Below are positions 25,654-34,999 of a stretch of 64,000 bases of DNA, one piece after another. The number at the start of each line of letters is the position of its first letter. Position 1 is the stretch's first letter. The notes beneath the pieces are model-generated. The model was not told the DNA's origin, ran no database searches, and worked only from the letters and a program-made list of their open reading frames with translations. This stretch comes from Rubrobacter xylanophilus DSM 9941. Its GTDB lineage: Bacteria > Actinomycetota > Rubrobacteria > Rubrobacterales > Rubrobacteraceae. A program made the translations under genes and the position numbers. Where the stretch lies: positions 372,001 through 436,000 of the forward strand of contig NC_008148.1 in the NCBI RefSeq assembly GCF_000014185.1. Reading direction: 5' to 3'.

Positions 25654-25681
25654 CGCTGATGGCCGGGGAAAGGAGAGGGCT

Positions 25682-27316
25682 TTGGAGACGAGGAGGCCCT
25701 GGCTTGGGGTTTATGAGGGCAGGATCTCCTACGGGACCATAGAGACCTCGCTGACCCGGTTTCTGGAGGGGGCTGCGGCGAGGTACCGCGACAGGCCCGT
25801 GATGACATCCGCCGGCGGGCGGCGGGTGACCTACGGGGAGCTGCTCGAGCAGAGCGAGCGGTTCGCCGCGGCGCTCGCCGGGCTGGGGGTGGGGAAGGGG
25901 GACAGGCTCGCCCTGATGCTCCCCAACAGCATAGAGTACGTCATCTCCTTCTTCGCCGCAGCGCGGCTCGGGGCGGTCGTCGTGCAGCTCAACCCCCTCT
26001 ACGCCGGGCGCGAGCTGAGGCACATCCTGCAGGACTCGGGGGCGAGGGCCGCGGTCGTGCACGAGGGGGCCTACGGGCGCCTCCGCGAGGTCAGGGAGGG
26101 CCTCCCGCTCGAGCGCGCCGTCGTGGTGGGGGAGGAGCCCGCGAAGCCGGACGTCTCGTTCGGCGAACTTCTCAGCTCCGGCTCCGGCCCGCTCCCCGAG
26201 GCGCCCCTCGATCCCGCGAGCGACCTCGCCGTGCTGCAGTACACCGGCGGGACCACCGGCGTCTCCAAGGGCGCGATGCTCACCCACCGCAGCCTGCTCG
26301 TCAACATCGAGGCCAACATAAGCCTCGCCATGGAGAACCCCCGCGATCTCGACGGCGGCAAGACCGTCGCCGTCGCACCCTTCTTCCACATCTTCGGGAA
26401 CGTGGTCATCCTGCTGACCTCAATCCACTACGGGATGAACCTTCTCCTCGTGCCGCGCTTCCAGGTGGACGAGATGATGCAGCTCATAAAGCGCGAGAGG
26501 CCGGCCATGCTCGGCGGGGTCGCCACCATCTTCACCGCCCTGCACAACTACCCGCGGATGGAGGACTACGGCCTGGGAGAGGTGCTGCTCTACATCTCCG
26601 GCGGGGCCAGCGTGCCCGCCGAGCTGCTCCGCTCCTTCCAGCGCAGGACCGGGCGTCCCATCTGGGAGGGCTACGGGCTCTCGGAGGCCGGCACGGTGAC
26701 CATAAACACCTACCTCAGGGGGCCGGTGCCCGGCAGCGTCGGCGTGCCCATGCCGACCCTCGACGTGAGGGTGGTGGACCCCGAGACGGGGGAGAGGGAG
26801 ATGCCCGTCGGGGAGCCCGGCGAGCTCGTCGTCAAGGGGCCGCAGGTCATGAAGGGCTACTGGAACATGCCCGAGGAGACGGAGAAGGCCCTCAGGGAGG
26901 GCTGGTTCTACACCGGCGACATCGCCCGGATGGACGAGGAGGGCTACCTCTACATCGTCGACCGCAAGAAGGACATGATCAACGTCAGCGGCTACAAGGT
27001 CTACCCGAGGGAGGTGGAGGAGGTCATCTACTCCCACCCGGAGGTGGTGGAGGCCGTCGTTGTGGGAAGCCCCGACCCCTACCGGGGGGAGGTGCCAAAG
27101 GCCTTCGTGGTCAGAAGAAGAAGAAGAGGGGAGGGCACCTCCGTGAGCGAGGAGGAGCTCATCGAGCACTGCAGGAGGGAGCTTGCCCCCTACAAGGTAC
27201 CCAGGGAGGTGGAGTTCAGGGAGGAGCTGCCCAAGAGCGCTGTGGGCAAGCTGCTCAGGCGGGTGCTTGCGCAGGAGGAGCGCTCCCGCGGGCAGGAGCA
27301 GGGGAGCGCGGGATGA
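25682..27316 (+). CDS. AMP-forming long-chain-type acyl-CoA synthetase
   Basis: 544 residues, TTG start at 25682 behind GGGGAAAGGAGAGG. ANL motifs are complete: QYTGGTTGVSKGAMLTH, YGLSEAG, TGDIARMDEEGYLYIVDRKKDM, SGYKVYPREVEE and the catalytic lysine in KSAVGKLLRR. It activates a fatty or other carboxylic acid to the CoA thioester and is the entry step of the operon, which continues with hydratase, dehydrogenases and a transporter. A run of arginine codons (RRRRRGEG near 478) is inserted in a surface loop before the last helix; it is an AGA-rich patch unlike the local codon use. Confidence 0.93.
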   Translation: METRRPWLGVYEGRISYGTIETSLTRFLEGAAARYRDRPVMTSAGGRRVTYGELLEQSERFAAALAGLGVGKGDRLALMLPNSIEYVISFFAAARLGAVVVQLNPLYAGRELRHILQDSGARAAVVHEGAYGRLREVREGLPLERAVVVGEEPAKPDVSFGELLSSGSGPLPEAPLDPASDLAVLQYTGGTTGVSKGAMLTHRSLLVNIEANISLAMENPRDLDGGKTVAVAPFFHIFGNVVILLTSIHYGMNLLLVPRFQVDEMMQLIKRERPAMLGGVATIFTALHNYPRMEDYGLGEVLLYISGGASVPAELLRSFQRRTGRPIWEGYGLSEAGTVTINTYLRGPVPGSVGVPMPTLDVRVVDPETGEREMPVGEPGELVVKGPQVMKGYWNMPEETEKALREGWFYTGDIARMDEEGYLYIVDRKKDMINVSGYKVYPREVEEVIYSHPEVVEAVVVGSPDPYRGEVPKAFVVRRRRRGEGTSVSEEELIEHCRRELAPYKVPREVEFREELPKSAVGKLLRRVLAQEERSRGQEQGSAG

Positions 27317-27339
27317 GGCGGCGAGAGGGAGGAGGGTCC

Positions 27340-28116
27340 TTGGAGCACGTAAGGGTGGAGCGCGAGGGGGGAGGGGTGGCGGTCGTCACGATAGACCGGC
27401 AGGAGAAGCTCAACGCCCTGAACGCCCGGGTGCAGCGCGAGATCACGGAGGTCTTCGAGCAAGCGCTCCCCGGCGAGACCCGGGCCGCCGTCATCACCGG
27501 GGCGGGGGAGCGGGCCTTCGTCGCCGGGGCGGACGCCGGGGAGATGGGCTCGTTGAGCGCCCTCGAGATCCGGGAGTTCGGCCGGATAGGGACGCGCATG
27601 ATGGAGGCCATAGAGCAGGCGCCCTTCCCCGTGATCGCCGCCATAAACGGCTACGCCCTCGGCGGGGGACTCGAGCTGGCGCTCGCCTGCGACATCCGCG
27701 TCGCCGCCGAGAACGCCGTCTTCGGCTTCCCCGAGGTCACCATCGGCATCATGCCCGGCGCGGGCGGCACGCAGCGCCTCCCGAGGGTAATCGGCAGCGG
27801 AATAGCCCGCGAGCTCGTCTTCACCGGCAGGATGGTCTCCGCGCGGGAGGCAAAGGAGATCGGGCTCGTCAACCGCGTGGTCGGCGAGGGAGAGGCCCTC
27901 GGGGCCGCCAGGGAGATGGCGCGCCAGATAGCGGGGAACGCCCCGCTCGCCGTCAGGAGCGCGAAGATCGCGATGAACGTCGCCAGAAACACCGACCTCG
28001 CGAGCGGCATAGAGCACGAGGGGGACCTCTTCGCGCTCCTGTTCACCACCGAGGATGCGAGGGAGGGCCTCTCCGCCTTCGCCGGTCGCCGCAAGCCGGA
28101 GTTCAAGGGACGCTGA
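27340..28116 (+). CDS. enoyl-CoA hydratase/isomerase (crotonase family)
   Basis: 258 residues from TTG 27340, which has GGGAGGAGGG upstream and gives the usual crotonase N terminus; an in-frame ATG at 27313 forms an ATGA overlap with the ligase and is the alternative. The oxyanion-hole segments [11 protein letters not shown] and [15 protein letters not shown] and both catalytic glutamates (in GGGLE and [18 protein letters not shown]) are present. It hydrates a 2-enoyl-CoA in beta-oxidation. Third-position and length are ordinary for the family. Confidence 0.92.
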   Translation: MEHVRVEREGGGVAVVTIDRQEKLNALNARVQREITEVFEQALPGETRAAVITGAGERAFVAGADAGEMGSLSALEIREFGRIGTRMMEAIEQAPFPVIAAINGYALGGGLELALACDIRVAAENAVFGFPEVTIGIMPGAGGTQRLPRVIGSGIARELVFTGRMVSAREAKEIGLVNRVVGEGEALGAAREMARQIAGNAPLAVRSAKIAMNVARNTDLASGIEHEGDLFALLFTTEDAREGLSAFAGRRKPEFKGR

Positions 28117-28126
28117 GGAGGACATC

Positions 28127-28894
28127 TTGGAGATACGCAACAGCGCTTTTCTGGTAACCGGCGGGGCCTCCGGGCTCGGGGCTGCTACCGCGCGCCTGTT
28201 CGCCCAGAACGGCGCCGGCGTCGTGGTGGCCGACGTGAACGAGGCGGCGGGCGAGGAGACGGCCGCCGGGATAGGGGAGAGGGCGCGCTTTGTGCGCACC
28301 GACGTCACCGACGAAGGCAGCGTGCGGAAAGCGGTGGACGCTGCCCTGCAGAGCTTCGGTGCGCTGCACGGCCTCATAAACTGCGCCGGGATAGGACCGG
28401 CCAGGAAGGTGCTCGGCAAGAAGGGCATCCACCCGCTAGAGGACTTCGTGCGCGCCGTGCAGGTAAACCTGGTAGGCACCTTCAACGCCATCCGGCTTGC
28501 GGCGGCGGCCATGGCCGGGAACGAGCCGACGGAGGGTGGAGAGCGGGGGGTGATCGTCAACACCGCGAGCGTGGCGGCGTTTGAGGGCCAGATCGGGCAG
28601 GCAGCCTACTCTGCGTCCAAGGGAGGGGTGGTCTCCATGACGCTGCCCATAGCGCGCGAGCTGGCCGGGCACGGCATAAGGGTTGCAACGATAGCCCCGG
28701 GCATCTTCCAGACCCCGATGCTGGCTGCGCTGCCGGAGGGTGTGCGAGAGTCGTTGGGGGAGCAGGTACCGTTTCCGCGGCGGCTGGGCAGGCCGGAGGA
28801 GTACGCTGCGCTTGCGCGGCACATCGTCGAGAACGAGATGCTCAACGGCGAGGTCATAAGGCTCGACGGCGCCATCCGGATGGCGCCCAGGTAG
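28127..28894 (+). CDS. 3-hydroxyacyl-CoA dehydrogenase type 2-like SDR
   Basis: 255 residues from TTG 28127, with GAGGAGG six bases upstream, 10 bp after the hydratase stop. The cofactor loop TGGASGLG (about 11-18), an Asp at the end of strand two (VVADVN), NCAG, the Ser in [23 protein letters not shown] and its YxxxK are all there. The [19 protein letters not shown] region matches 17-beta-HSD10/3-hydroxyacyl-CoA dehydrogenase type 2. It would oxidise the 3-hydroxyacyl-CoA made by the neighbouring hydratase with NAD. Confidence 0.91.
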   Translation: MEIRNSAFLVTGGASGLGAATARLFAQNGAGVVVADVNEAAGEETAAGIGERARFVRTDVTDEGSVRKAVDAALQSFGALHGLINCAGIGPARKVLGKKGIHPLEDFVRAVQVNLVGTFNAIRLAAAAMAGNEPTEGGERGVIVNTASVAAFEGQIGQAAYSASKGGVVSMTLPIARELAGHGIRVATIAPGIFQTPMLAALPEGVRESLGEQVPFPRRLGRPEEYAALARHIVENEMLNGEVIRLDGAIRMAPR

Positions 28895-28925
28895 TTCTTT
28901 CTCTGGGGAAAGGAGGAGCGGGAGA

Positions 28926-30263
28926 GTGGAGCAGAGCGTGGAGAGGCTTGGCGGAGAGGAGATGGGCGAACGCTCGCCTCTGGGGCGTGTGATCACCTCG
29001 AGCGTCGTCGGCAACATCATCGAGCAGTTCGACTTCGCCCTCTACGGTTCGATGGCGGCGCTGGTCTTCGGGCCGCTGTTCTTCCCCGAGTTCTCGCCGC
29101 TGGCCGGGACGCTCGCGGCCCTGGCGACCTTCGCGGTGGGGTTCGTGGCCCGGCCGCTCGGGAGCATCTTCTTCGGGCACTTCGGGGACAGGATCGGGCG
29201 CAAGAGCATGCTCGTCCTGTGCCTCCTGATCGCGGGCTCCGCGACCTTCCTGATGGGGGTGCTGCCGACCTACGCGACCATCGGCATCTGGGCGCCCGTC
29301 CTGCTGGTGACGCTGCGCTTCGTGCAGGGCTTCTCCTTCGGGGGGGAGTACGCCGGCGCGGTGCTGATGGTCGCCGAGTACGCTCCCCCGGAGAGGAGGG
29401 GCTTCTTCTCCGGGTTCGTGCCGGCGGGCTCGCCCGTGGGCCTGATGCTCGCCAACGGGACCGTCCTTCTGGTCGCCCTGATGCCCCGGGAGCAGTTCCT
29501 CGCCTGGGGCTGGCGCTTGCCGTTCCTCTTCTCCATAGTCCTGGTGGCCATCGGGCTCTACATCCGGCTGAAGATCTACGAGACCCCGGCTTTCAGGCGC
29601 GTCAGGGAGACGAGGACCGAGGCGCGCATGCCCATCATAGACGTGCTGCGGCGCAGCCCGGGCAGGGTGCTCCTGGCCGGGGGGATCAGCTTCGGCTTCG
29701 CCGCGATCTTCTACATCACCATCATCTTCCTGCTGAGCTACGGCACCTCGCAGCTGGGGATCTCCGGGAGCGTGCTCCTGGTCGGCACGATCATCGGGGC
29801 CGTTTTCCAGATAGCGACCATCCTGGGGTTCAACGCGCTCTCGGACCGCATCGGGCGCCGCCCGGTGATCATCGGCGGCGCGCTGGTCTCGGCGGCCCTG
29901 GCCTTCCCCTTCTTCTGGCTGCTGCAGAGCGGCGCCCCGGCGCTGGTGTGGCTGGCCATCACGGCGATGATGGTCTCGAGCGCGGCCATCTACGGCCCCC
30001 TGGCGGTCCTGCTGGCCGAGCTCTTCGGCACCCGCCTGCGCTACAGCGGAGCCTCTTTAGGCTACCAGCTCGGGGCTACCATCGGCGGCGGCTTCTCGCC
30101 CCTGATCGCAACCTCCATCCTGGCCTGGTCCGGGGGCGGTCCCTGGCCGGTGGCCCTGTACCTGGTGGCGGTGGGCCTGGTGGCGGCCGCCTGCACCTAC
30201 CTGCTGACCGAGACCGTGCGGGCGGACATGCTGGAGGACGTGCCCGCGGTCGGCTACGAGTAG
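28926..30263 (+). CDS. MFS transporter, metabolite:H+ symporter (MHS) type
   Basis: 445 residues with about twelve hydrophobic segments. The MHS hallmarks are seen: an acidic residue in the first helix (NIIEQFDFALYG), the loop motif GHFGDRIGRKSMLV after helix two, and RFVQGFSFGGEYAGAVLMVAEY in helix four, with a second DRIGRRPVI loop in the second half. It is a proton-coupled uptake system; relatives carry shikimate, 2-oxoglutarate, citrate, proline or aromatic acids. GTG start at 28926 behind AAAGGAGGAG. As part of the operon it probably imports the acid that the ligase activates. Confidence 0.91.
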   Translation: MEQSVERLGGEEMGERSPLGRVITSSVVGNIIEQFDFALYGSMAALVFGPLFFPEFSPLAGTLAALATFAVGFVARPLGSIFFGHFGDRIGRKSMLVLCLLIAGSATFLMGVLPTYATIGIWAPVLLVTLRFVQGFSFGGEYAGAVLMVAEYAPPERRGFFSGFVPAGSPVGLMLANGTVLLVALMPREQFLAWGWRLPFLFSIVLVAIGLYIRLKIYETPAFRRVRETRTEARMPIIDVLRRSPGRVLLAGGISFGFAAIFYITIIFLLSYGTSQLGISGSVLLVGTIIGAVFQIATILGFNALSDRIGRRPVIIGGALVSAALAFPFFWLLQSGAPALVWLAITAMMVSSAAIYGPLAVLLAELFGTRLRYSGASLGYQLGATIGGGFSPLIATSILAWSGGGPWPVALYLVAVGLVAAACTYLLTETVRADMLEDVPAVGYE

Positions 30264-30272
30264 GCCGCGGCG

Positions 30273-31430
30273 GTGGTCCCCGACTACTACCTCTTGGACG
30301 AGCTGCTCACCGGCGAGGAGCGCGCCGTCCGCGAGAGGGTGAGGGCCTTCGTGGACCGGGAGGTGCTCCCGGTGATAGGCGACTACTGGGAGCGGGGCGA
30401 GCCGCCCTTCGAGCTGCTCCCGAAGCTGGCGGAGCTGAAGCTCGCCGGCGGCACCATAGAGGGCTACGGGTGCCCGGGCCTGAGCGCCGTCGCCGCCGGG
30501 CTGGTCACCATGGAGCTCTCCCGCGGGGACGGGGGCCTCAACATCTTCTTCGGCGGGACCTCCTCGCTGGTGATGCCCGCCATCTACATGCTCGGCTCCG
30601 AGGAGCAGCGGGAGAGGTGGCTCCCTCCCATGGCGCGCCTGGAGAAGCTGGGGGCCTTCGCCCTCACCGAGCCCGAGCACGGCTCGGACGCCGTAGCCCT
30701 CGAGACCCGGGCGCGCCGGAGGGGGGAGGGTTACGTCATAGACGGGAGGAAGCGCTGGGTGGGGAACGCCTCCTTCGCCGACGTGATCCTCGTCTGGGCC
30801 CGCGACGACGAGGGAGAGGTGGGGGCCTTCGTGGTGGAGAGGGGAGCCCCCGGCCTGAGCGCCAGGGTCATGGCCGGCAAGACCGCGGTGCGCTCCTCCT
30901 GGCAGGCGGAGGTGGAGCTCTCCGGCGTGGAGGTGCCCGCCGAGAACCGCCTGGAGCGCGCCCGCTCCTTCCGGGACGCGAGCAGGGTGCTCGCCGCCAT
31001 GCGCTACGGGGCCGCGTGGGCCGCCCTGGGGCATGCCGCCGCCTGCTACGAGGCGGCCCTCGCCCACGCTCGGGAGAGGAGGCAGTTCGGCAGGCCCCTG
31101 GTCTCCTTCCAGCTCGTGCAGAAAAAGCTCGCCGGCATGCTCGCGGAGATCACCTCCATGCAGCTGCTGTGTCTCAGGCTCTCCCGGCTCGCGGATCAGG
31201 GTAAGATGACGGGGGCCATGGCCTCGCTGGCGAAGATGAACAACGCCAGAAAGGCCCGGGGGGTGTGCCTGGAGGCCAGGGACATCCTCGGGGGAAACGG
31301 CCTCCTGCTCGAGCACCACGTGGCACGCCACGCGGCGGACATCGAGGCCGTCTACACCTACGAGGGGACCGACGACATCAACGCGCTCATCGTCGGCCGG
31401 GACATCACCGGCGTGAGCGCCTTCGCGTGA
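30273..31430 (+). CDS. acyl-CoA dehydrogenase
   Basis: 385 residues, GTG start nine bases after the transporter stop. The fold order is typical: N-terminal helices, the FAD/substrate segment AFALTEPEHGSDAVALETRA, the strand GEGYVIDGRKRWVGNASFADVILVWA, and the C-terminal helices with ERRQFGRPLVSFQLVQKKLA and RDILGGNGLL. The catalytic base is the Glu in YTYEGTDDIN, the position used by short-chain and glutaryl-CoA dehydrogenases. It introduces the 2,3 double bond that the hydratase then uses. No electron-transfer flavoprotein genes are in the window. Confidence 0.93.
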   Translation: MVPDYYLLDELLTGEERAVRERVRAFVDREVLPVIGDYWERGEPPFELLPKLAELKLAGGTIEGYGCPGLSAVAAGLVTMELSRGDGGLNIFFGGTSSLVMPAIYMLGSEEQRERWLPPMARLEKLGAFALTEPEHGSDAVALETRARRRGEGYVIDGRKRWVGNASFADVILVWARDDEGEVGAFVVERGAPGLSARVMAGKTAVRSSWQAEVELSGVEVPAENRLERARSFRDASRVLAAMRYGAAWAALGHAAACYEAALAHARERRQFGRPLVSFQLVQKKLAGMLAEITSMQLLCLRLSRLADQGKMTGAMASLAKMNNARKARGVCLEARDILGGNGLLLEHHVARHAADIEAVYTYEGTDDINALIVGRDITGVSAFA

Positions 31431-31446
31431 GGGGGTGGAACCCGTT

Positions 31447-32307
31447 ATGGACGTATCGAAGCTCGAGGCGATAGACGTGCACACCCACGCCGAGAGCTCC
31501 CGGGAGCGCCCGGGGGAGAAGCACGCCTTCGCCGAGGCCGCCGAGGAGTACTTCGGCGAGAGCGAGCACCCGAACGCCTGGGAGGTCGCCGAGTACTACC
31601 GCAACCTCCGGATGGCCGCCGTCATCTTCACCGTGGACATGGAGATGAAGACCGGCCAGCGGCGCGTCCCCAACGAGGAGGTGCTCGAGGCCGCAAAGGA
31701 GAACCCGGACGTGCTCATCCCCTTCGCCAGCATCCACCCCGCGCGCGGGGCGATGGGCGTAAAGGAGGCGAGGCGCCTCATAGAGATGGGCGTGCGGGGC
31801 TTCAAGTTCCACCCCAACCTGCAGGACTTCTACCCCAACGATCGGATGGCCTACCCCCTCTACGAGGTCATCGCCGAGGCCGGGCTCGTGGCCCTCTTCC
31901 ACACCGGGCACTCCGGGATGGGCACCGGGATGCCCGGGGGCGGCGGGGTGCGCCTGAAGTACTCGAACCCCATGTACATAGACGACGTCGCCGTGGACTT
32001 CCCGGAGATGAAGATCATCCTGGCGCATCCGTCGTTCCCCTGGCAGGACGAGGCGCTCTCGGTGTGCCTGCACAAGCCCAACGTCTACATAGACCTCTCC
32101 GGCTGGTCGCCGAAGTACTTCCCGGAGAACCTGGTCCACTACGCCAACACCCTGCTGAAGAGGAAGATGCTCTTCGGATCTGACTACCCGGCCATAAAGC
32201 CGGAGCGCTGGATCTCGGACTTCGAGCAGGCGGGCTTCCGCGAGGAGGTGAGGCCCCTCATCCTGAAGGAGAACGCCGCGAGGCTCTTCGGGCTCGAGGG
32301 AAGCTAG
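31447..32307 (+). CDS. amidohydrolase-2-family metal hydrolase/decarboxylase
   Basis: 286 residues from ATG 31447 with GGGGGTGG eight bases upstream (a GTG at 31435 is also in frame). The metal site is visible as DVHTH at the start, GFKFHPN, LFHTGH, LAHPSFPW and FGSDYPA near the end, the pattern of the ACMSD/gamma-resorcylate decarboxylase branch of amidohydrolases. Members decarboxylate aromatic or conjugated acids or hydrolyse C-N and C-C bonds. As the last gene of the acyl-CoA operon it could release or decarboxylate the acid that feeds the CoA ligase. Confidence 0.87.
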   Translation: MDVSKLEAIDVHTHAESSRERPGEKHAFAEAAEEYFGESEHPNAWEVAEYYRNLRMAAVIFTVDMEMKTGQRRVPNEEVLEAAKENPDVLIPFASIHPARGAMGVKEARRLIEMGVRGFKFHPNLQDFYPNDRMAYPLYEVIAEAGLVALFHTGHSGMGTGMPGGGGVRLKYSNPMYIDDVAVDFPEMKIILAHPSFPWQDEALSVCLHKPNVYIDLSGWSPKYFPENLVHYANTLLKRKMLFGSDYPAIKPERWISDFEQAGFREEVRPLILKENAARLFGLEGS

Positions 32308-32336
32308 CCCGAAAGCCGCCCGCCTCCCCTCGAAAA

Positions 32337-32361
32337 GCGCGGCGTTGTGCCTCCGCCGCGC
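32337..32361. repeat. GC-rich inverted repeat after the acyl-CoA operon
   Basis: GCGCGGCG (32337-32344) and CGCCGCGC (32354-32361) form a perfect 8-bp stem with a 9-base loop. A further small pair, CCCGCG/CGCGGG, follows. No T-run is present, so intrinsic termination is doubtful. GCGGCGTTGT occurs at 32339 and again at 32383. The rest of the 170-bp gap shows no purine-riboswitch core. Confidence 0.4.
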
Positions 32362-32477
32362 CCGCGGAATCCCACGCGGGATGCGGCGTTGTCGCCCGGG
32401 TCTTCCGCGGGGCGCGCGGGGAGCGCCGCCTGGGGTAGTATGCTGCTTGGACTTCGGAGGAGAAGGAGAGTGTGGCG

Positions 32478-34298
32478 ATGGAGGAGCGCGGGAGGAGAAA
32501 GCCGCTCTACGAGATGACCCGGGAGCTCGCGGCCACCGCCCGGGGGGATCTTCCGGCGACGCTCGTGATCCGGGACGGCACGCTCGTCAGCGTGACCTCG
32601 GGGGAGGTGCTGCCGGGGATGAGCGTCGCGGTGCGGGGCCCCCGGATAGCCTACGTGGGGCCCGACGCCGGGCATACGGTGGGGCCGCAGACCACGGTCA
32701 TAGACGCCGCGGGCCGCTACATCGCGCCCGGGTTTCTGGACGGCCACTGCCACATCGAGAGCAGCCAGATCACGGTGACCCAGTTCGCCCGGGCGGTGCT
32801 CCCCCTGGGGACCACCGGCGGCTTCTTCGACGCCCACGAGATAACCAACGTCCTCGGGCTGCGGGGCCTGAGGCTGATGCTGGACGAGGCCCGGAGCACC
32901 CCTCTCGCCGCCTACCTGGAGGTGGCCTCCTGCGTCCCCTCGACCTCCACGGAGCTGGAGACCCCCGGCGCCGTCATAGGTCCCGAGGAGGTCGCGGAGG
33001 CGCTCTCCTGGGGGGAGGACGTCATAGCCCTCGGGGAGGTGATGAACTTCCCCGGCGTGGTCTTCGGCGACGAGCGGATGCACGCCGAGATCTCGGCCGC
33101 CCTGCGCGCGGGGAAGATAGCCGACGGGCACTTCTGCTGGCCGCCGGACGACCACCGCCTCGCGGCCTACGCGGCCAGCGGGATCTCCGGCTGCCACGAG
33201 GGGACCACCCCGGAGGACACCCTCTGGCGCCTGAGGCAGGGGATGTACGCCAAGCTGCGGCGCGGCTCGGCCTGGCACGACGTCGCCGCTACGATAAAAG
33301 CCCACACCGAGAGGGGACTCGACCCCCGCCGCATCCTGCTGGTCACCGACGACCGCAGCCCAGAGTCCCTGCTGGAGGAGGGGCACATGGACTTCGTGGT
33401 CCGCCACGCCATAGCCCAGGGCGTGAACCCCGTAACCGCCTTCCAGATGGCCACCCTCAACCCAGCCGAGCGCTTCCGGGTCTCGCACGACGTGGGCAGC
33501 GTGACCCCCGGCCGCTACGCGGACATCCTCCTGCTGGAGGGGGATCTGGCGGAGGTCAGGGTGTCGTTGACGGTGGCCGCGGGCGAGGTGGTGGCGGAGG
33601 GCGGGCGGATGGTGGCGGAGCTCGAGCCCTACGACTACCCGGCGTTCTGCCTGGACACCGTCCGCGTCGCCGGCGGGCTCGGCCCCGAAGACTTCGACAT
33701 CCCCGCGCCCGGCGGCGGGGAGCGGGCGCGGGTGCGGGCCATCCGGGTGGTGGAGAACCACGTGGAGACCCGCGGCGAGTGGGTCGAGCTCCCGGTGGAG
33801 GGGGGCCTCGTAAGGCTCGACCCCCGGAAGGACGTGTGCAAGCTCTTCGTCATCGAGCGCCACGGCAGGGGCGGCGGGCGCGGCGCGGGGTTCGTCACCG
33901 GGCTCGGCTTCGAGCGGCCCGCCGCGCTCGCCAGCACGGTGGCCCACGACAGCCACAACCTCATGGTCCTCGGCAACTCCGAGGAGCTCATGTCCCGGGC
34001 GGCCCGGGAGGTGGTCGCGGCCCGCGGCGGGGTGGCCGTGGCCGTGGGGGGCGAGACGGCGGTGCTCCCGCTGCCCGTGGCGGGCCTGATGTCCCCCGAG
34101 CCCTACGAGGAGGTGGCCCGGCTCTCCAGGGAGATCGGGCGCGCCCTGCGCAGCGCCGGCTGCCGGATGAACTACGCCTTCATGACCATCTCGCTCCTGG
34201 CCCTCGTCGTGCTGCCCGAGCTGCACCTCTCGGACAGGGGGCTCGTGGAGGTTGGGGAGGAGGGCTTCCGGCTCGTCGGGCTCGCCGCGGAGGGCTAG
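32478..34298 (+). CDS. ade: adenine deaminase
   Basis: 606 residues from ATG 32478 with AAGGAGAG seven bases upstream; GTG 32472 is in frame but too close to the ribosome site. Family signatures are GFLDGHCHIESSQ (metal histidines), DAHEITNVLG, the DGHFCWPPDDHRLAAYAASGISGCHEGTTPEDTLWRLRQGMYAKLRRGSAWHD block, LLVTDDRSPESLLEEGHMDFVVRHAI, and the C-terminal adenine deaminase domain with HDSHNLMVLG. It converts adenine to hypoxanthine in purine salvage. It stands alone, converging with the two-component genes; its TAG stop overlaps the opposing TAG stop. Confidence 0.93.
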   Translation: MEERGRRKPLYEMTRELAATARGDLPATLVIRDGTLVSVTSGEVLPGMSVAVRGPRIAYVGPDAGHTVGPQTTVIDAAGRYIAPGFLDGHCHIESSQITVTQFARAVLPLGTTGGFFDAHEITNVLGLRGLRLMLDEARSTPLAAYLEVASCVPSTSTELETPGAVIGPEEVAEALSWGEDVIALGEVMNFPGVVFGDERMHAEISAALRAGKIADGHFCWPPDDHRLAAYAASGISGCHEGTTPEDTLWRLRQGMYAKLRRGSAWHDVAATIKAHTERGLDPRRILLVTDDRSPESLLEEGHMDFVVRHAIAQGVNPVTAFQMATLNPAERFRVSHDVGSVTPGRYADILLLEGDLAEVRVSLTVAAGEVVAEGGRMVAELEPYDYPAFCLDTVRVAGGLGPEDFDIPAPGGGERARVRAIRVVENHVETRGEWVELPVEGGLVRLDPRKDVCKLFVIERHGRGGGRGAGFVTGLGFERPAALASTVAHDSHNLMVLGNSEELMSRAAREVVAARGGVAVAVGGETAVLPLPVAGLMSPEPYEEVARLSREIGRALRSAGCRMNYAFMTISLLALVVLPELHLSDRGLVEVGEEGFRLVGLAAEG

Positions 34299-34999
34299 AG
34301 CTCGGCGAACCGGTAGCCCATGCCCCGCACCGTCTGGATGTAGCGCGGGTTCTTCGGGTCCGGCTCGATCTTCTGGCGGAGGTGCTGGATGTGGACGTCC
34401 GCCGAGCGGGGCTCCCCGAAGAACTCCCCGCCCCACAGGTGGTCCATTATCTGCTCCCGGCTGTAGACCCGGCCCGGGTTGGAGGCCAGAAGCGCCAGCA
34501 CCTCGAACTCGCGGGCGGTGAGCTCGACCTGCTCCCCCCGCGCCGTGACCCTCCGGCGCAGGAGGTCTATCTCCAGCCCGGGGAACTCCAGCTTGCGCTG
34601 CTCGGGGGAGGCCTGGGCGTTCATCCGCTGCCGCCTGAGCTGCGCCCGCACCCTGCTGGCGAGCTGCCGGGGGCTGAAGGGCTTGGTGATGTAGTCGTCG
34701 GCCCCCACCTCCAGCCCCACCACGATGCTCGTCTCGTCGTCGCGGGCGGTGAGCATCACCACCGGGACGGTGCGGTGCGGGGAGTGGCTCTCCCTGAGCT
34801 CCCGGCAGACCGAGATGCCGTCCATCCCCGGCAGCATGACGTCGAGCAGCACCAGGTCGAAGGGCTTGGAGTCCGAGAGCAGCTCCAGCGCCGTCTCCCC
34901 GTCGGGGACGGTCTCGGTCTCGATGCCCTCGCGGGACAGGGTGTGCTCCACCACGTCGCGCACCGCCGGGTCGTCCTCTACTATGAGCACCCTAGCCAT
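34295..34999 (-). CDS. OmpR/PhoB-family response regulator
   Basis: 234 residues: an N-terminal receiver (acidic pair EDD at 8-10, phosphorylation aspartate in LVLLDVMLPGMDG near 53, Lys in DDYITKPFSP near 105) and a C-terminal winged helix (RREVTARGEQVELTAREFEVLALLASNPGRVYSREQI... and RSADVHIQHLRQKIEPDPKNPRYIQTVRGMGYRF). It is the DNA-binding output partner of the kinase that follows it, with which it overlaps by 8 bp. The pairing and length resemble PhoP/PhoB-type systems for phosphate or envelope stress, but no pho genes are adjacent. Confidence 0.94.
   Translation of the reverse strand: MARVLIVEDDPAVRDVVEHTLSREGIETETVPDGETALELLSDSKPFDLVLLDVMLPGMDGISVCRELRESHSPHRTVPVVMLTARDDETSIVVGLEVGADDYITKPFSPRQLASRVRAQLRRQRMNAQASPEQRKLEFPGLEIDLLRRRVTARGEQVELTAREFEVLALLASNPGRVYSREQIMDHLWGGEFFGEPRSADVHIQHLRQKIEPDPKNPRYIQTVRGMGYRFAEL

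Noticed and set aside
32308-32477. Purine riboswitch upstream of adenine deaminase
   Set aside because: No conserved riboswitch core or three-way-junction pairing is visible; only GC hairpins and a lone TATGCT without a -35.
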